Positions 28,441 through 39,525 of a DNA stretch of 64,000 nucleotides are shown in pieces (the first letter of the stretch is position 1; each line of letters opens with the position of its first letter). Under the pieces are notes generated by a model that was not told the DNA's origin, made no database searches, and saw nothing but the letters and a program-made list of their open reading frames with translations. The position numbers were made by a program, and so were the translations under genes. The stretch is from Caldimonas thermodepolymerans. GTDB lineage: Bacteria > Pseudomonadota > Gammaproteobacteria > Burkholderiales > Burkholderiaceae_C. The stretch covers positions 310,001 to 374,000 of the forward strand of contig NZ_CP064338.1 in NCBI RefSeq assembly GCF_015476235.1. The letters run 5' to 3'.

Positions 28441-30684
28441 TTGGTCCGCCTGCTGTCCGCAGACTCGTTCCTTCGTCGTCCTGCCGCCGTCGCGGCGGCA
28501 GGGCTGCTGGCGGCCGCGTGCGCGGCGCAGGCGCAGGGCCGCGGCGAGGCCCAGCTGCCGATCCGCATCGAGGCCAATGAGCTGACGGGCCGCCCCGACC
28601 ACTCGACGGTGGCCGAAGGGCAGGTGGAGCTGTCGCGCGGCGCCACCAGCATCCGCGCCGACCGGCTCGAGTACCGCCAGGCCGACGGCATCGCGCGCGC
28701 CACCGGCAACGTGCGCATCAGCCGCGAGGGCAACGTCTTCACCGGTCCCGAGGTGCAGATCCAGCTCGACCGCTACGAGGGCCACTTCGTCGAGCCGACC
28801 TATTTCTTCTCCGCCACCCAGGCCGGGGGGCAGGCCGAGCGCATCGAGTTCCTCGGCCGCGACCGGCTGGCCGCCAGCAACGCCAGCTATTCGAGCTGCA
28901 CGCCCGACGATGACGGCGGCTATGCCTGGCTGCTGACCGCCTCGCGCGTGACGCTGGACTTCGAGAACAACGAGGGCACCGCCGAAGGCGCGGTGCTGCG
29001 CTTCTACGGCGTGCCGCTGCTGGCGGTGCCGTACCTGAGCTTTCCGGTCAGCGAGCAGCGCAAGTCCGGCTGGCTGCCGCCGACCTTCGGCCTGGACAGC
29101 AAGAGCGGCTTCGAGCTGGCGGTGCCGTACTACTGGAACATCGCGCCGAACTACGACCTCACGCTCACGCCCACGCTGATCACCAAGCGCGGCGCGGCGC
29201 TGGGCACCGAGTTCCGCTACCTGCAGCCGGGTTTCTCGGGGGAGCTGTCCACCCATGTGCTGCCCGACGACCGCGTCCACGGCGGCACGCGCTGGTCGAC
29301 GCACTTCCTGCACCGCGGCCGGCTGCCGGGCGACGGCCTGTACGAGATCGACGCGCAGCGCGTCTCCGACGACGACTACTGGAAGGACCTGGACCGCCAC
29401 ATCGACGGGCTGACCGAGCGGCTGCTGGCCGGCAACGCGCGCGCCCAGTGGTGGCACGGCAACACCGAGCTCTATGCGCGGGTGCAGCGCTGGCAGGTGC
29501 TGCAGGACCTGGACGCGCCGATCGACTCGCCCTATTCGCGCGAGCCGCAGCTGGGCGTGCGGCACCGCCACGAGTTCGGCGCGGGCCTGCGCGCCTCGGT
29601 CGAGGCCGAGGTCAACCGCTTCGCGCAGCACGACCAGGGCGTCCTGTCGCAGCGCCCCGACGCCACCCGTGCCCACGTGCTGGGCAGCCTGAGCTGGTCG
29701 GTGGTCGACACCCCGGGCTGGTTCCTCACCCCGAGCGTGAGCTTCAACGCCGCCAGCTACCGCATCGACCGCGACGACGGCCGGCGCAACGTCTCGCGCG
29801 TGATCCCCACCTTCAGCGTCGACACCGGCTGGGTGTTCGAGCGGCCGAGCACATGGTTCGGCCGCCGCTACGTGCAGACTCTGGAACCGCGCCTGCTGTA
29901 CGTGAACACGCCGTACCGCCGGCAGGACGACATCCCGACCTTCGACACCGCGCCGAAGGACCTGAACTTCACCAGCCTGTTCACGCAGAACCCGTTCTCG
30001 GGCGTGGACCGCGTGGCCGACGCGCACGAGATCACCGCCGGCGCCTACACCCGCTTCTTCGACGAGGCCACCGGCGCCGAGGCGCTGCGCCTGGGGCTGG
30101 CGCAGCGCTACCTGTTCCGCGAGCAGCGCATCACCGCCGAGGGCACGCCCTCGGACGAGCGCTTCAGCGACGTGCTGCTGCTGGGCTCGACCAACCTGAT
30201 CCCGGACTGGACGCTGTCCGGCTTCGCCCAGTACAACCCCGACCGCGAGCGCACCGTGCGCTCGACCCTGTCGGCGCGCTACTCGCCCGGGCCGTTCCGC
30301 ACCATCGGCGGCAGCTACAGCCTGGTGCGGAACTCCAGCGAGCAGCTCGACATCGGATGGCAGTGGCCGGTGTACGAGGCGGACCGCTCGGCCGCCGGCT
30401 CCGGCGCCTGCGTCGGCTCGCTCTACAGCGTCGGGCGCGTCAACTACAGCATGCGCGACGAGCGCCTGACCGACACGCTGTTCGGCTTTGAGTACGACGC
30501 GGGCTGCTGGATCGGCCGCCTGGTGATCGAGCGGCGCTCGATCAGCCGCAGCGACGCCGCCACCCGGCTGATGTTCCAGCTGGAGTTCGTGGGCCTGTCG
30601 CGGCTGGGTTCCAGCCCGCTGCGGGCCTTGAAGGACAATATCCCCGGCTACCAGCTGTTGCGCGAGGATCGCGCGCAGCCCTGA
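28441..30684 (+). CDS. lptD: LPS-assembly protein LptD
   Basis: A roughly 747-residue outer-membrane protein that inserts lipopolysaccharide into the outer leaflet together with LptE. After a signal peptide ([18 protein letters not shown]) comes the OstA jellyroll ([40 protein letters not shown]), then the large beta-barrel with [18 protein letters not shown] and the strand-rich C-terminus. Cysteines in SSCTPDD, GACVGS and AGCWIG may form the disulfides needed for activity. No ATG or GTG precedes the signal peptide; TTG 28441 is the best start, but the exact start is uncertain and lacks a clear ribosome site. Its stop abuts surA. Confidence 0.93.
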   Translation: MVRLLSADSFLRRPAAVAAAGLLAAACAAQAQGRGEAQLPIRIEANELTGRPDHSTVAEGQVELSRGATSIRADRLEYRQADGIARATGNVRISREGNVFTGPEVQIQLDRYEGHFVEPTYFFSATQAGGQAERIEFLGRDRLAASNASYSSCTPDDDGGYAWLLTASRVTLDFENNEGTAEGAVLRFYGVPLLAVPYLSFPVSEQRKSGWLPPTFGLDSKSGFELAVPYYWNIAPNYDLTLTPTLITKRGAALGTEFRYLQPGFSGELSTHVLPDDRVHGGTRWSTHFLHRGRLPGDGLYEIDAQRVSDDDYWKDLDRHIDGLTERLLAGNARAQWWHGNTELYARVQRWQVLQDLDAPIDSPYSREPQLGVRHRHEFGAGLRASVEAEVNRFAQHDQGVLSQRPDATRAHVLGSLSWSVVDTPGWFLTPSVSFNAASYRIDRDDGRRNVSRVIPTFSVDTGWVFERPSTWFGRRYVQTLEPRLLYVNTPYRRQDDIPTFDTAPKDLNFTSLFTQNPFSGVDRVADAHEITAGAYTRFFDEATGAEALRLGLAQRYLFREQRITAEGTPSDERFSDVLLLGSTNLIPDWTLSGFAQYNPDRERTVRSTLSARYSPGPFRTIGGSYSLVRNSSEQLDIGWQWPVYEADRSAAGSGACVGSLYSVGRVNYSMRDERLTDTLFGFEYDAGCWIGRLVIERRSISRSDAATRLMFQLEFVGLSRLGSSPLRALKDNIPGYQLLREDRAQP

Positions 30685-30719
30685 TGAGAAGGCCCTGGCA
30701 CCTTCCCGAGACTGCATCC

Positions 30720-32060
30720 ATGACCCGTCTTCCTTCCTTCCGGCGCCACGCCGTCCGCTGGACCGGCGCGCTGCTCGCCGCCTGGTCCGTCCTGCTGTCG
30801 CCCGCCGTGCAGGCGCAGCCGGCTGCGGCCGCGCCGCGCACCGTGGACTACATCGTCGCCGTCGTCGACCAGGAGCTGGTCACCAACAGCGAGGTGCAGC
30901 AGCGCCTGCAGCGCATCGAGCAGGAGGCCGAGCGCAACGGCGCGCGCCTGCCGCCGCGCGACGAGCTGCGCGCCCAGGTGGTCGAGGCGCTGATCAACGA
31001 GCGGGCGCAGCTGTCCTACGCCAAGCTGGTGGGCCTGCGCATCGACGAGGCGGAGATCGACCGCGCGGTCAACAACGTCGCCGCCCAGAACCAGCTGACC
31101 CTGCCGCAGCTGCGCGAACGCCTGCGCGAGCAGGGCATGGACTTCGCGCGCTTCCGCAACAACATCCGCGACGAGCTGCTGCTGGTGCGCCTGCGCGAGC
31201 GCGAGGTGCAGCGCCGCATCAAGATCAGCGATGCCGAGATCGAGGACTACCTGCGCCAGCTGCGCGCCCAGTCGGGGGGAGCCACCGAGTACGACATCGC
31301 GCAGATCCTGATCGCGGTGCCCGAAGGGGCGACGCCCGAGCAGGAGGCCGAGCTGCAGCAGCGCGCGCAGCAGGTGCTGGAGCAGGCGCGGGCCGGCACG
31401 CCGTTCGAGGAGCTGGTGCGCTCCCACTCCCAGGGCCCCAACCGCGACCAGGGCGGGCGCCTGGGCCTGCGTCCGGCCGAACGCCTGCCCGACCTGTTCG
31501 TGCAGTCGGTGGCCGGCCTGCAGGCCGGCGAGGTGGCGCCGCAGCTGGTGCGCTCCGGCGCCGGCTTCCACATCCTCAAGCTGGCCGACCGCAAGGACCG
31601 CCAGGGCCTGGCGATCACGCAGACGCGCGCCCGCCACATCCTGCTGCGCATCTCGCCGCAGCTGACCCAGCAGACCGCGCTGCGGCGCCTGGCCGAGTAC
31701 AAGCGGCGCATCGAGCAGGGCGAGGCGGGCTTCGCGCAGATCGCGCGCGAGGTCTCCGAAGACGGCAGCGCGCCTTATGGCGGCGACCTCGGCTGGGCCA
31801 ACCCCGGCCAGTTCGTGCCCGAGTTCGAGCAGGTGATGAACCGGCTCGCGGTGGGCCAGATCTCAGATCCCTTCCTGTCGCGCTTCGGTGCGCACCTGGT
31901 GCAGGTCACCGACCGGCGCCAGTCCGAGCTGGATGCGCGCCAGCAGCGCGAGCTGGCCACCAACGCGCTGCGCGAGCGCAAGTACGAGCAGGCCTACCAG
32001 GAATGGGCGCGCGAGATCCGCGCCCAGGCCTACGTCGAGATGCGGGAACCGCCCCAGTGA
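30720..32060 (+). CDS. surA: periplasmic chaperone/peptidyl-prolyl isomerase SurA
   Basis: A 446-residue chaperone that escorts outer-membrane proteins, including LptD, to the BAM complex. A signal peptide ([20 protein letters not shown]) is followed by the SurA N-domain ([20 protein letters not shown]) and two parvulin domains beginning near [12 protein letters not shown] and [12 protein letters not shown], the second with [15 protein letters not shown] 30720 is preferred; another in-frame ATG at 30684 overlaps the lptD stop and could also serve. The stop overlaps rsmA by 4 bp. In many relatives pdxA lies between surA and rsmA; here it is absent. Confidence 0.95.
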   Translation: MTRLPSFRRHAVRWTGALLAAWSVLLSPAVQAQPAAAAPRTVDYIVAVVDQELVTNSEVQQRLQRIEQEAERNGARLPPRDELRAQVVEALINERAQLSYAKLVGLRIDEAEIDRAVNNVAAQNQLTLPQLRERLREQGMDFARFRNNIRDELLLVRLREREVQRRIKISDAEIEDYLRQLRAQSGGATEYDIAQILIAVPEGATPEQEAELQQRAQQVLEQARAGTPFEELVRSHSQGPNRDQGGRLGLRPAERLPDLFVQSVAGLQAGEVAPQLVRSGAGFHILKLADRKDRQGLAITQTRARHILLRISPQLTQQTALRRLAEYKRRIEQGEAGFAQIAREVSEDGSAPYGGDLGWANPGQFVPEFEQVMNRLAVGQISDPFLSRFGAHLVQVTDRRQSELDARQQRELATNALRERKYEQAYQEWAREIRAQAYVEMREPPQ

Positions 32061-32824
32061 AGCACATCCCGCGCAAGCGCTTCGGCCAGCACTTCCTGGC
32101 CGACTCGGCGGTGCTCGACGCCATCGTGCGCGCCATCGACCCGCAACCGGGGCAGGCGCTGGTCGAGATCGGCCCCGGCCTCGGGGCGCTCACCGACCCG
32201 CTGGTGCAACGCTGCGAGCGGCTGACCGTCATCGAGCTGGACCGCGATCTTGCCAGGCGGCTGCGCGCGCGGCCCGAGCTGACGGTCGTCGAGGCCGACG
32301 TGCTGAAGGTGGACTTCCGCGCGCTGGCCGCGCAGGCCGGGCGCAAGCTGCGCGTGGTCGGCAACCTGCCGTACAACATCTCCTCGCCGATCGCCTTCCA
32401 CCTGCTGGCCCAGGTCGACGTGGTCGAGGACCAGCACTTCATGCTGCAGAAGGAGGTGGTCGACCGCATGGCCGCCGGCCCCGGCGATGCCGACTACGGG
32501 CGCCTGAGCGTGATGCTGCAATGGCGCTACGACATCGAGTCGCTGTTCGAGGTGCCGCCCGAGGCCTTCGACCCGCCGCCGCGCGTCGATTCCGCGGTGG
32601 TGCGCATGGTGCCGCTGCCCGAGCCGCCGCAGCTGGACGCGGCCCTGCTCGAGGAACTGGTGCAGGTGGCGTTCTCGCAGCGCCGCAAGCTGCTGCGCCA
32701 CACGCTCGGCCGCTGGCTCGAGGCGCGCGGCTTTGCCGGCGACTTCGACGTGCAGCGGCGCGCCGAGGAGGTGCCGGTGGCGGAATACGTCGCGCTGGCG
32801 CAGCAGGTGCCTGCCGCGGCCTGA
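32057..32824 (+). CDS. rsmA: 16S rRNA dimethyladenosine transferase RsmA (KsgA)
   Basis: A 255-residue methyltransferase that dimethylates A1518 and A1519 of 16S rRNA late in 30S assembly. Motifs are the N-terminal [13 protein letters not shown] loop [25 protein letters not shown] and the catalytic [10 protein letters not shown], with the C-terminal helical domain containing [13 protein letters not shown]. The GTG start at 32057 overlaps the surA stop (GTGA), showing coupling. A strong terminator follows 33 bp after the stop. Confidence 0.95.
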   Translation: MKHIPRKRFGQHFLADSAVLDAIVRAIDPQPGQALVEIGPGLGALTDPLVQRCERLTVIELDRDLARRLRARPELTVVEADVLKVDFRALAAQAGRKLRVVGNLPYNISSPIAFHLLAQVDVVEDQHFMLQKEVVDRMAAGPGDADYGRLSVMLQWRYDIESLFEVPPEAFDPPPRVDSAVVRMVPLPEPPQLDAALLEELVQVAFSQRRKLLRHTLGRWLEARGFAGDFDVQRRAEEVPVAEYVALAQQVPAAA

Positions 32825-32857
32825 GCGCCCGGCCGGCCAGGCCCGGGGCCCCAAACG

Positions 32858-32887
32858 ACGAGGCGGCCACGTGGGCCGCCTCGTTTT
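32858..32887 (+). terminator. Rho-independent terminator of lptD-surA-rsmA
   Basis: ACGAGGCGGCC and GGCCGCCTCGT form a perfect 11-bp stem with loop ACGTG, followed directly by TTTT. It ends the operon. Confidence 0.88.
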
Positions 32888-32913
32888 CTGGGTGCTTGCG
32901 ACGGGGCCGCGGC

Positions 32914-33114
32914 TTACGCGGCGGCCAGCCAGCAGGCGGTGTCGAACGCGCTGCTCATCAGCGGCATGTAGGGTGCGAAGGTCGGCGCGCTGTGCTTGGC
33001 GCGGGCCGAGGACCCCGACTTGCCGGCGTTGATCTCGCTGTTCTGGGCCACTTCATTCGCCCGCTCCCATGACCCGATTTCCTGGGAGCGGGCTACAGAA
33101 AAGAATAGAAGCAC
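32914..33114 (-). CDS. doubtful small ORF downstream of barstar gene
   Basis: A 66-codon frame whose first codons overlap the end of the barstar gene. The later part (NSEINAGKSGSSARAKHSAP, then APYMPLMSSAFDTACWLAAA) has a plausible composition but no ribosome site and no family I recognise. A strong hairpin (33059-33093) lies inside it. It may be non-coding or a gene remnant. Confidence 0.25.
   Translation of the reverse strand: MLLFFSVARSQEIGSWERANEVAQNSEINAGKSGSSARAKHSAPTFAPYMPLMSSAFDTACWLAAA
33059..33093. terminator. 11-bp hairpin directly after the barstar gene
   Basis: GCCCGCTCCCA and TGGGAGCGGGC form a perfect stem with a 13-base loop; the last base touches the barstar stop codon. On the minus strand no T-tract follows, so it may be a 3'-end stabiliser or Rho-assisted terminator of the RNase/barstar transcript. 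Confidence 0.55.
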
Positions 33115-33488
33115 CTGAAGGGGATCTTCCGTTCGGCCCAGAAATCGGCCGCGTCGCGGAACACGTCCAGCAGCTGCTCGCGCGCCTCGCGGTCGAAGCG
33201 CGGGTTGTCGGGAATCTGCTCCAGCACGACGATGAAGCCCGGCTGCGGGCCGGCCTTGTGCACCAGGTCGGTCATGCAGTCGTACAGCGCGTCGAAGTTC
33301 TTGCCGAAGTGCGGCGGGAACAGGAACGACTCCGCGATGGTTTCCAGCACGTCCTGCTTGGTCTGGGCGTTGCCCAGGTTGGCGTACAGGAAATGCTGAC
33401 CGGTGTCTTGCGCGGTCTGCATCAGGTCCTCGACGCGGAATGCGCGTATGGCCTGGACGATGTTCGGACGGACGGTCTGCAAAAGCAT
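33093..33488 (-). CDS. barstar-family ribonuclease inhibitor
   Basis: A 131-residue protein of the barstar family, cytoplasmic inhibitors that plug the active site of guanyl-specific RNases. The core FLYANLGNAQTKQDVLETIA, FPPHFGKNFDALYDCMTDL and the C-terminal strand region are characteristic. AGGGG lies 8 bases upstream of ATG 33488, which I prefer over a GTG seven codons earlier. It begins 24 bp after the stop of the secreted RNase gene on the same transcript, the expected enzyme-inhibitor arrangement, protecting the cell before the enzyme is exported. Confidence 0.9.
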   Translation of the reverse strand: MLLQTVRPNIVQAIRAFRVEDLMQTAQDTGQHFLYANLGNAQTKQDVLETIAESFLFPPHFGKNFDALYDCMTDLVHKAGPQPGFIVVLEQIPDNPRFDREAREQLLDVFRDAADFWAERKIPFRCFYSFL

Positions 33489-33512
33489 CACGATCCCCTT
33501 TTGAGTCACGAT

Positions 33513-33938
33513 TCAGTCGACGATCCGGCGAAAGCTCGCGTAGTGGTCGTCGGTGTAGTAGCAGTTGTCAGGGGTGGTCGGGATCCTGCCGCCGCAGACG
33601 ATGCGCCGGGCGCCGCGATGGCGCACGCCAGGCGTCTTCACGGTGTACTCGCGGTAGTAACCGCGCGGAGAGGCAGGCAGCAGCCGCTCGCGGTTGAAGA
33701 AGACCGTCCCGTCCTTCTCGTAAGGGAAGGGGCCTCCCTTGCGGATGAGTCGGTGGGTTTCCTGCGCCTGCCTGGGCAGCTCCGTCAACGCGACGGTGGG
33801 GAGACTGGCTGCTGCTTCCGGTACTACGCCCTTGGCAGGAGCGAGGCTCGGACTCAAGGCCGCCAGGACTGCTGCGACGACAGCGACTTTGACCTGCTGG
33901 AGCGACTGCTTCCGGACTGACCGAGCAGCGGATGCCAC
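33513..33938 (-). CDS. secreted guanyl-specific ribonuclease (RNase Sa/barnase superfamily)
   Basis: A 141-residue secreted RNase. A basic N-terminus and hydrophobic VAVVAAVLAALSPSLAPA form a Sec signal, followed by a catalytic domain of about 95 residues. It matches Streptomyces RNase Sa through FFNRERLLP, GYYREYTVKTPG (catalytic Glu), RHRGARRIVCGG (Arg) and YYTDDHYASF (His). The two mature cysteines could form a disulfide. The start is GTG 33938: the promoter at 33966-33994 lies downstream of the only upstream ATG (34007), which is thereby excluded. The barstar gene follows 24 bp later. It may serve phosphate or nucleotide scavenging, or attack on competitors. Confidence 0.9.
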   Translation of the reverse strand: MASAARSVRKQSLQQVKVAVVAAVLAALSPSLAPAKGVVPEAAASLPTVALTELPRQAQETHRLIRKGGPFPYEKDGTVFFNRERLLPASPRGYYREYTVKTPGVRHRGARRIVCGGRIPTTPDNCYYTDDHYASFRRIVD

Positions 33939-33965
33939 GGGTTTTCCCTGAAAACTGAAGGCAAG

Positions 33966-33994
33966 ATGGTATCCGTTTAGGCCTTCAGGGGCAA
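33966..33994 (-). promoter_or_regulatory. sigma-70-like promoter of the RNase/barstar operon
   Basis: On the minus strand TTGCCC (33989-33994) is followed after exactly 17 bases by TACCAT (33966-33971). Transcription would start near 33959, about 20 bases before the GTG start of the RNase. Confidence 0.6.
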
Positions 33995-34113
33995 GGTCGT
34001 GCCTCAATTTGCAGCAGTCCCCGAGTGCCCGGCAGGGAAATTTTGTGAGGGCACACTACCGCCAAACCATGCGATCCTGCACGGTGGCGTGCGCTTTTTT
34101 GCAGCACGGCTGC

Positions 34114-34146
34114 GGTGCCGGACGCGGCGCAGGGGCGTCCGGCACC
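34114..34146. terminator. 12-bp hairpin after the malic enzyme gene
   Basis: GGTGCCGGACGC and GCGTCCGGCACC with a nine-base loop lie 11 bp beyond the malic enzyme stop. The stem is perfect but no T-tract follows on the minus strand, so termination may need Rho. Confidence 0.6.
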
Positions 34147-34157
34147 GGCCTGGTGCG

Positions 34158-36452
<2,295 letters not shown>

Positions 36453-36556
36453 GGAGGATCCTCCGGGGTCGATACGGACTGCAGGTGCCGCGCGCGGCAG
36501 GTCGCTGAAAGCCGTTTGAAAGCCTGGAGCACCTGCGTCGCGAGGCAGGGGGGACG

Positions 36557-36587
36557 ATTGTAGAAGCCCTTGTGTACGTTGCGACAA
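36557..36587 (-). promoter_or_regulatory. probable maeB promoter
   Basis: On the minus strand TTGTCG (36582-36587) and TACAAT (36557-36562) are spaced by 19 bases, a little long. Transcription would start near 36550, giving a leader of about 100 bases before maeB. Confidence 0.45.
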
Positions 36588-36742
36588 ACGCCCGAGCGGG
36601 CGGCCGTGCGAGGCCGCGTGAGTGTGGCAAACGCGCCTCGTCCCGGCATGCGCAAAAGTGCGTACGGGCGACCGGCCGCCGCGTGGTCATAGTGCGGTCT
36701 GACGCGCGGCGCACCTACGGCCGCCCGCGCGACAATGTCATG

Positions 36743-38821
36743 ATGCCCGCCGAACCGCTGCCGCCGCCCACGATCCGCAGCCTGCGCCGCGCCTTCCCCT
36801 GGATCGCGCTGGTGGGGCTGCTCGTGGTCGCGCAGACCGCCCTGGTGTGGCTGACGCTGGACTACGAGTCCTCGCAGGCCCAGGAAAGCGTCGAGACCGC
36901 CGCCGCGGAAGTCGCCAACGAGGTCAAGCAGAACCTCGCCCGCGACCTGCAGAGCCTGCAGGCGCTGCTGTGGAACGACCCGCCGCTGCCGCAGTGGCGT
37001 TCCGACACGACCGCGCTGCTGCGCGCGCGGCGGGAGCTGGTGCGCATCGAGCGCCGCGGGCTGGACTTCGGGCTGGAGGCGGCGGTCGAGTCGCCGTACC
37101 GCGCGCCGGTGTTCTCCCAGCTGGCGCGCGAGGACATCCTGATCGACGCCGAGGTCGCCTGCGCCAACGCACGGCGGCTGTCCGGCCCGGCCTATTCGCG
37201 CAGCTACTTCGTGCCCCTGCCCGGCGGCCTGGGCATCGAGCTGATGGACGTGTGCCTGCCGGTGCTGTCGCATTCGCAGCTGAGCGGCTACCTGATCGCC
37301 TCGTACTCGCTGCAGGGGCTGCTCGAGACCAGCGCGCGCGACAGCCGCAAGGGCTACGAGCTGGCCTTCGTCGAGGGCGACGGCACCCGGCTGGCCCGGC
37401 TGGGCAGCCTGGAGCGCGGGCGTGGCGTATTCGTCGCGCAGCGCATCATCGACCTGCCGGGCATCTCGCTGCAGCTGCGCCTGGACAGCGCCACCGGCAA
37501 GCCGGACCTGATCCCCAACCTGTCCACCGCGCTGGTGCTGGGCCTGTCGCTGGCGCTCGGGGCGGTGGTGGTGCTGCTGGTGCGCGACGTGCGCAAGCGC
37601 GCCGAGGCCGAGCGCGGGCTGGCCGAGGCGCTGGCGTTCCGCAAGGCGATGGAGGACTCGCTGGTCACCGGCCTGCGCGCACGCGACCTGGACGGGCGCA
37701 TCACCTACGTGAACCCGGCGTTCTGCGAGATGGTCGGCTTCTCGGCCGAGGAGCTGATCGGCAAGATGACCGCCGAGGACCCGCCGCCGTACTGGCCGCC
37801 GGAGATGATCGCCGAGTACACGCGCCGCCAGAAAGGCCGCATCGCCGGCGAGGCGCCGCCGCGCGAGGGCTACGAGACGACGTTCATGCGCCGCAACGGC
37901 GAGCGCTTCCCGGTGATGGTGTTCGAGGCGCCGCTGGTCGACGGCAACGGCAAGCACGCCGGCTGGATGGGCGCGATGGTCGACATCAGCGCGCAGCGGC
38001 GCGTCGAGGAGCTGTCGCGCCAGCAGCACGAGAAGCTGCAGGCCGCGGCGCGCCTGGCGACGATGGGCGAGATGGCCTCGCTGCTCAGCCACGAGCTGAA
38101 CCAGCCGCTGGCGGCGATCTCCAGCTACGCCACCGGCTCGCTGAACCTGATGCAGCAGGGCGAGACCGACCCGCAGACGCTGGGCATGATCATGCAGGCC
38201 ATCGCGCGCATCGCCGAGCAGGCCGAGCGCGCCGGGCGCGTGATCAAGAGCGTGCACGACTTCGTGCGGCGGCGCGAGCACCTGCACGAGAGCATCCGTG
38301 CCGACCGCCTGATCGAGGCGGTGATGCCGCTGGTGAACCTGCATGCGCGCAAGACCGGCACCCGGGTCGAGATCGACGTGCCCAAGGCACCGGCGCCGGT
38401 GCCGCGCGTGGTGTGCGACCGCACGATGGTCGAGCAGGTGCTGCTGAACCTGGCGCGCAACGGCATCCAGGCGATGGACCAGGTGCCGCCGGAGCGCCGC
38501 GTGCTGCGCTTCAAGGCGCGCCAGCTGCATCCGCGCTGGGTCGAGTTCACCGTCATCGACCATGGCGTGGGCATCCCGCCCGAGGTGGCCGAGCGCCTGT
38601 TCACCCCGTTCTTCACCACCAAGCGCGAGGGCATGGGCCTGGGCCTGAGCCTGTGCCGCACGGTGGTCGAGCAGCACGGCGGCGTGCTGACCTTCGAGCC
38701 CCTGCCGGCCGCCGAAGGCAGCGGCACGCAATTTCGGTTTACTCTAGCGGCCGACGTCAACAGCGCGGCCAGCCGTGACGCGGCAGCCGGCCGGCCGGCC
38801 GAGCCGTCCACCAGCCCATGA
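36743..38821 (+). CDS. PAS sensor histidine kinase, DctS/FixL-like
   Basis: A 692-residue membrane sensor. Transmembrane helix 1 lies near residues 20-38 and helix 2 near 260-280, enclosing a periplasmic sensing domain of about 215 residues. Then come a PAS domain (~295-415) and a kinase core with the phosphorylatable His at about 450 (LSHELNQPLAA), N-box NLARNGIQAM and G-box GMGLGLSLC. The architecture is that of Rhodobacter DctS, which senses C4-dicarboxylates. GACAAT ends six bases before ATG 36743, suggesting a leaderless start; an ATG one codon earlier is less likely. The stop overlaps the response regulator by 4 bp, and maeB is divergent. Confidence 0.88.
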   Translation: MPAEPLPPPTIRSLRRAFPWIALVGLLVVAQTALVWLTLDYESSQAQESVETAAAEVANEVKQNLARDLQSLQALLWNDPPLPQWRSDTTALLRARRELVRIERRGLDFGLEAAVESPYRAPVFSQLAREDILIDAEVACANARRLSGPAYSRSYFVPLPGGLGIELMDVCLPVLSHSQLSGYLIASYSLQGLLETSARDSRKGYELAFVEGDGTRLARLGSLERGRGVFVAQRIIDLPGISLQLRLDSATGKPDLIPNLSTALVLGLSLALGAVVVLLVRDVRKRAEAERGLAEALAFRKAMEDSLVTGLRARDLDGRITYVNPAFCEMVGFSAEELIGKMTAEDPPPYWPPEMIAEYTRRQKGRIAGEAPPREGYETTFMRRNGERFPVMVFEAPLVDGNGKHAGWMGAMVDISAQRRVEELSRQQHEKLQAAARLATMGEMASLLSHELNQPLAAISSYATGSLNLMQQGETDPQTLGMIMQAIARIAEQAERAGRVIKSVHDFVRRREHLHESIRADRLIEAVMPLVNLHARKTGTRVEIDVPKAPAPVPRVVCDRTMVEQVLLNLARNGIQAMDQVPPERRVLRFKARQLHPRWVEFTVIDHGVGIPPEVAERLFTPFFTTKREGMGLGLSLCRTVVEQHGGVLTFEPLPAAEGSGTQFRFTLAADVNSAASRDAAAGRPAEPSTSP

Positions 38822-39474
38822 GCCCGACACCCTCCTCAGCCATTCCCACGGTCTACCTCGTCGACGACGAGGATGTGCTGCGTGATGCGCTCGCGTGGCT
38901 GCTGCGCTCGCGCCGCCTGCTGTCCGAGGGCTATGCCTCGGCCGAGGCGTTCGAGGCCATGCTGGACCAGCGCAGCGCCCAGGGCCCCTACCTGCCGCAG
39001 GATCCGTGCTGCCTGCTGCTGGACGTGCGCATGCCCGGCATGAGCGGGCTGGCGCTGTTCGAGCGCCTGATCGAGCGCGGGCTGATCGAGGTGATGCCGG
39101 TGATCTTCCTGACCGGGCACGCCGACGTGCCGACCGCGGTCGCGGCGGTCAAGCGCGGCGCGTTCGACTTCGTCGAGAAGCCGTTCTCGGACAACGCGCT
39201 GGTCGACCGCGTCGAGCAGGCGCTGGCGCGCAGCGCCGAGGTGATCGCGCAGCGGCGCGAGATGCAGGACGTCGAACGCAAGCTGGCCGAGCTGACCGAC
39301 CGCGAGCGCGACGTGATGCGGCTGGTGATCGCCGGCCGGCCGAACAAGCTGATCGCCGACGAGCTGGACATCAGCGTGCGCACGGTCGAGGTGCACCGCG
39401 CGCGGGTGTTCGAGAAGATGGACGTCAAGTCCGCCGTCGAGCTGGCCAACCTGCTGCGCGACGTCAAGCTGTAG
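38818..39474 (+). CDS. LuxR/FixJ-type response regulator, DctR-like
   Basis: A 218-residue response regulator. The receiver domain (TVYLVDDEDVLRDAL) has the phospho-acceptor Asp69 in LLLDVRMPG and the conserved Lys in FVEKPFSD. The LuxR helix-turn-helix at about 155-215 reads LTDRERDVMRLVIAGRPNK and ISVRTVEVHRARVFEKM. FixJ-type regulators dimerise after phosphorylation and activate transcription. It is translationally coupled to the sensor gene. Targets are likely a C4-dicarboxylate transporter elsewhere and perhaps maeB, but this is inferred from family and context. Confidence 0.92.
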   Translation: MSPTPSSAIPTVYLVDDEDVLRDALAWLLRSRRLLSEGYASAEAFEAMLDQRSAQGPYLPQDPCCLLLDVRMPGMSGLALFERLIERGLIEVMPVIFLTGHADVPTAVAAVKRGAFDFVEKPFSDNALVDRVEQALARSAEVIAQRREMQDVERKLAELTDRERDVMRLVIAGRPNKLIADELDISVRTVEVHRARVFEKMDVKSAVELANLLRDVKL

Positions 39475-39525
39475 CACGCCGCCCGCGGCCCGCCGGCGCA
39501 GGCGGGATGCGGTGACAATCGCGAC

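Noticed and set aside
28312-30717. 801-codon frame opposite lptD
   Set aside because: Antisense shadow; the plus strand carries the signal peptide, OstA domain and barrel of LptD.
33939-34007. Upstream ATG start for the secreted RNase
   Set aside because: It would precede the promoter at 33966-33994 and place non-signal sequence before a good Sec signal that begins at GTG 33938.
39475-39525. TPP riboswitch before thiL
   Set aside because: Only 51 bases separate the genes, no thi-box is visible, and the -10 box sits next to the start codon.
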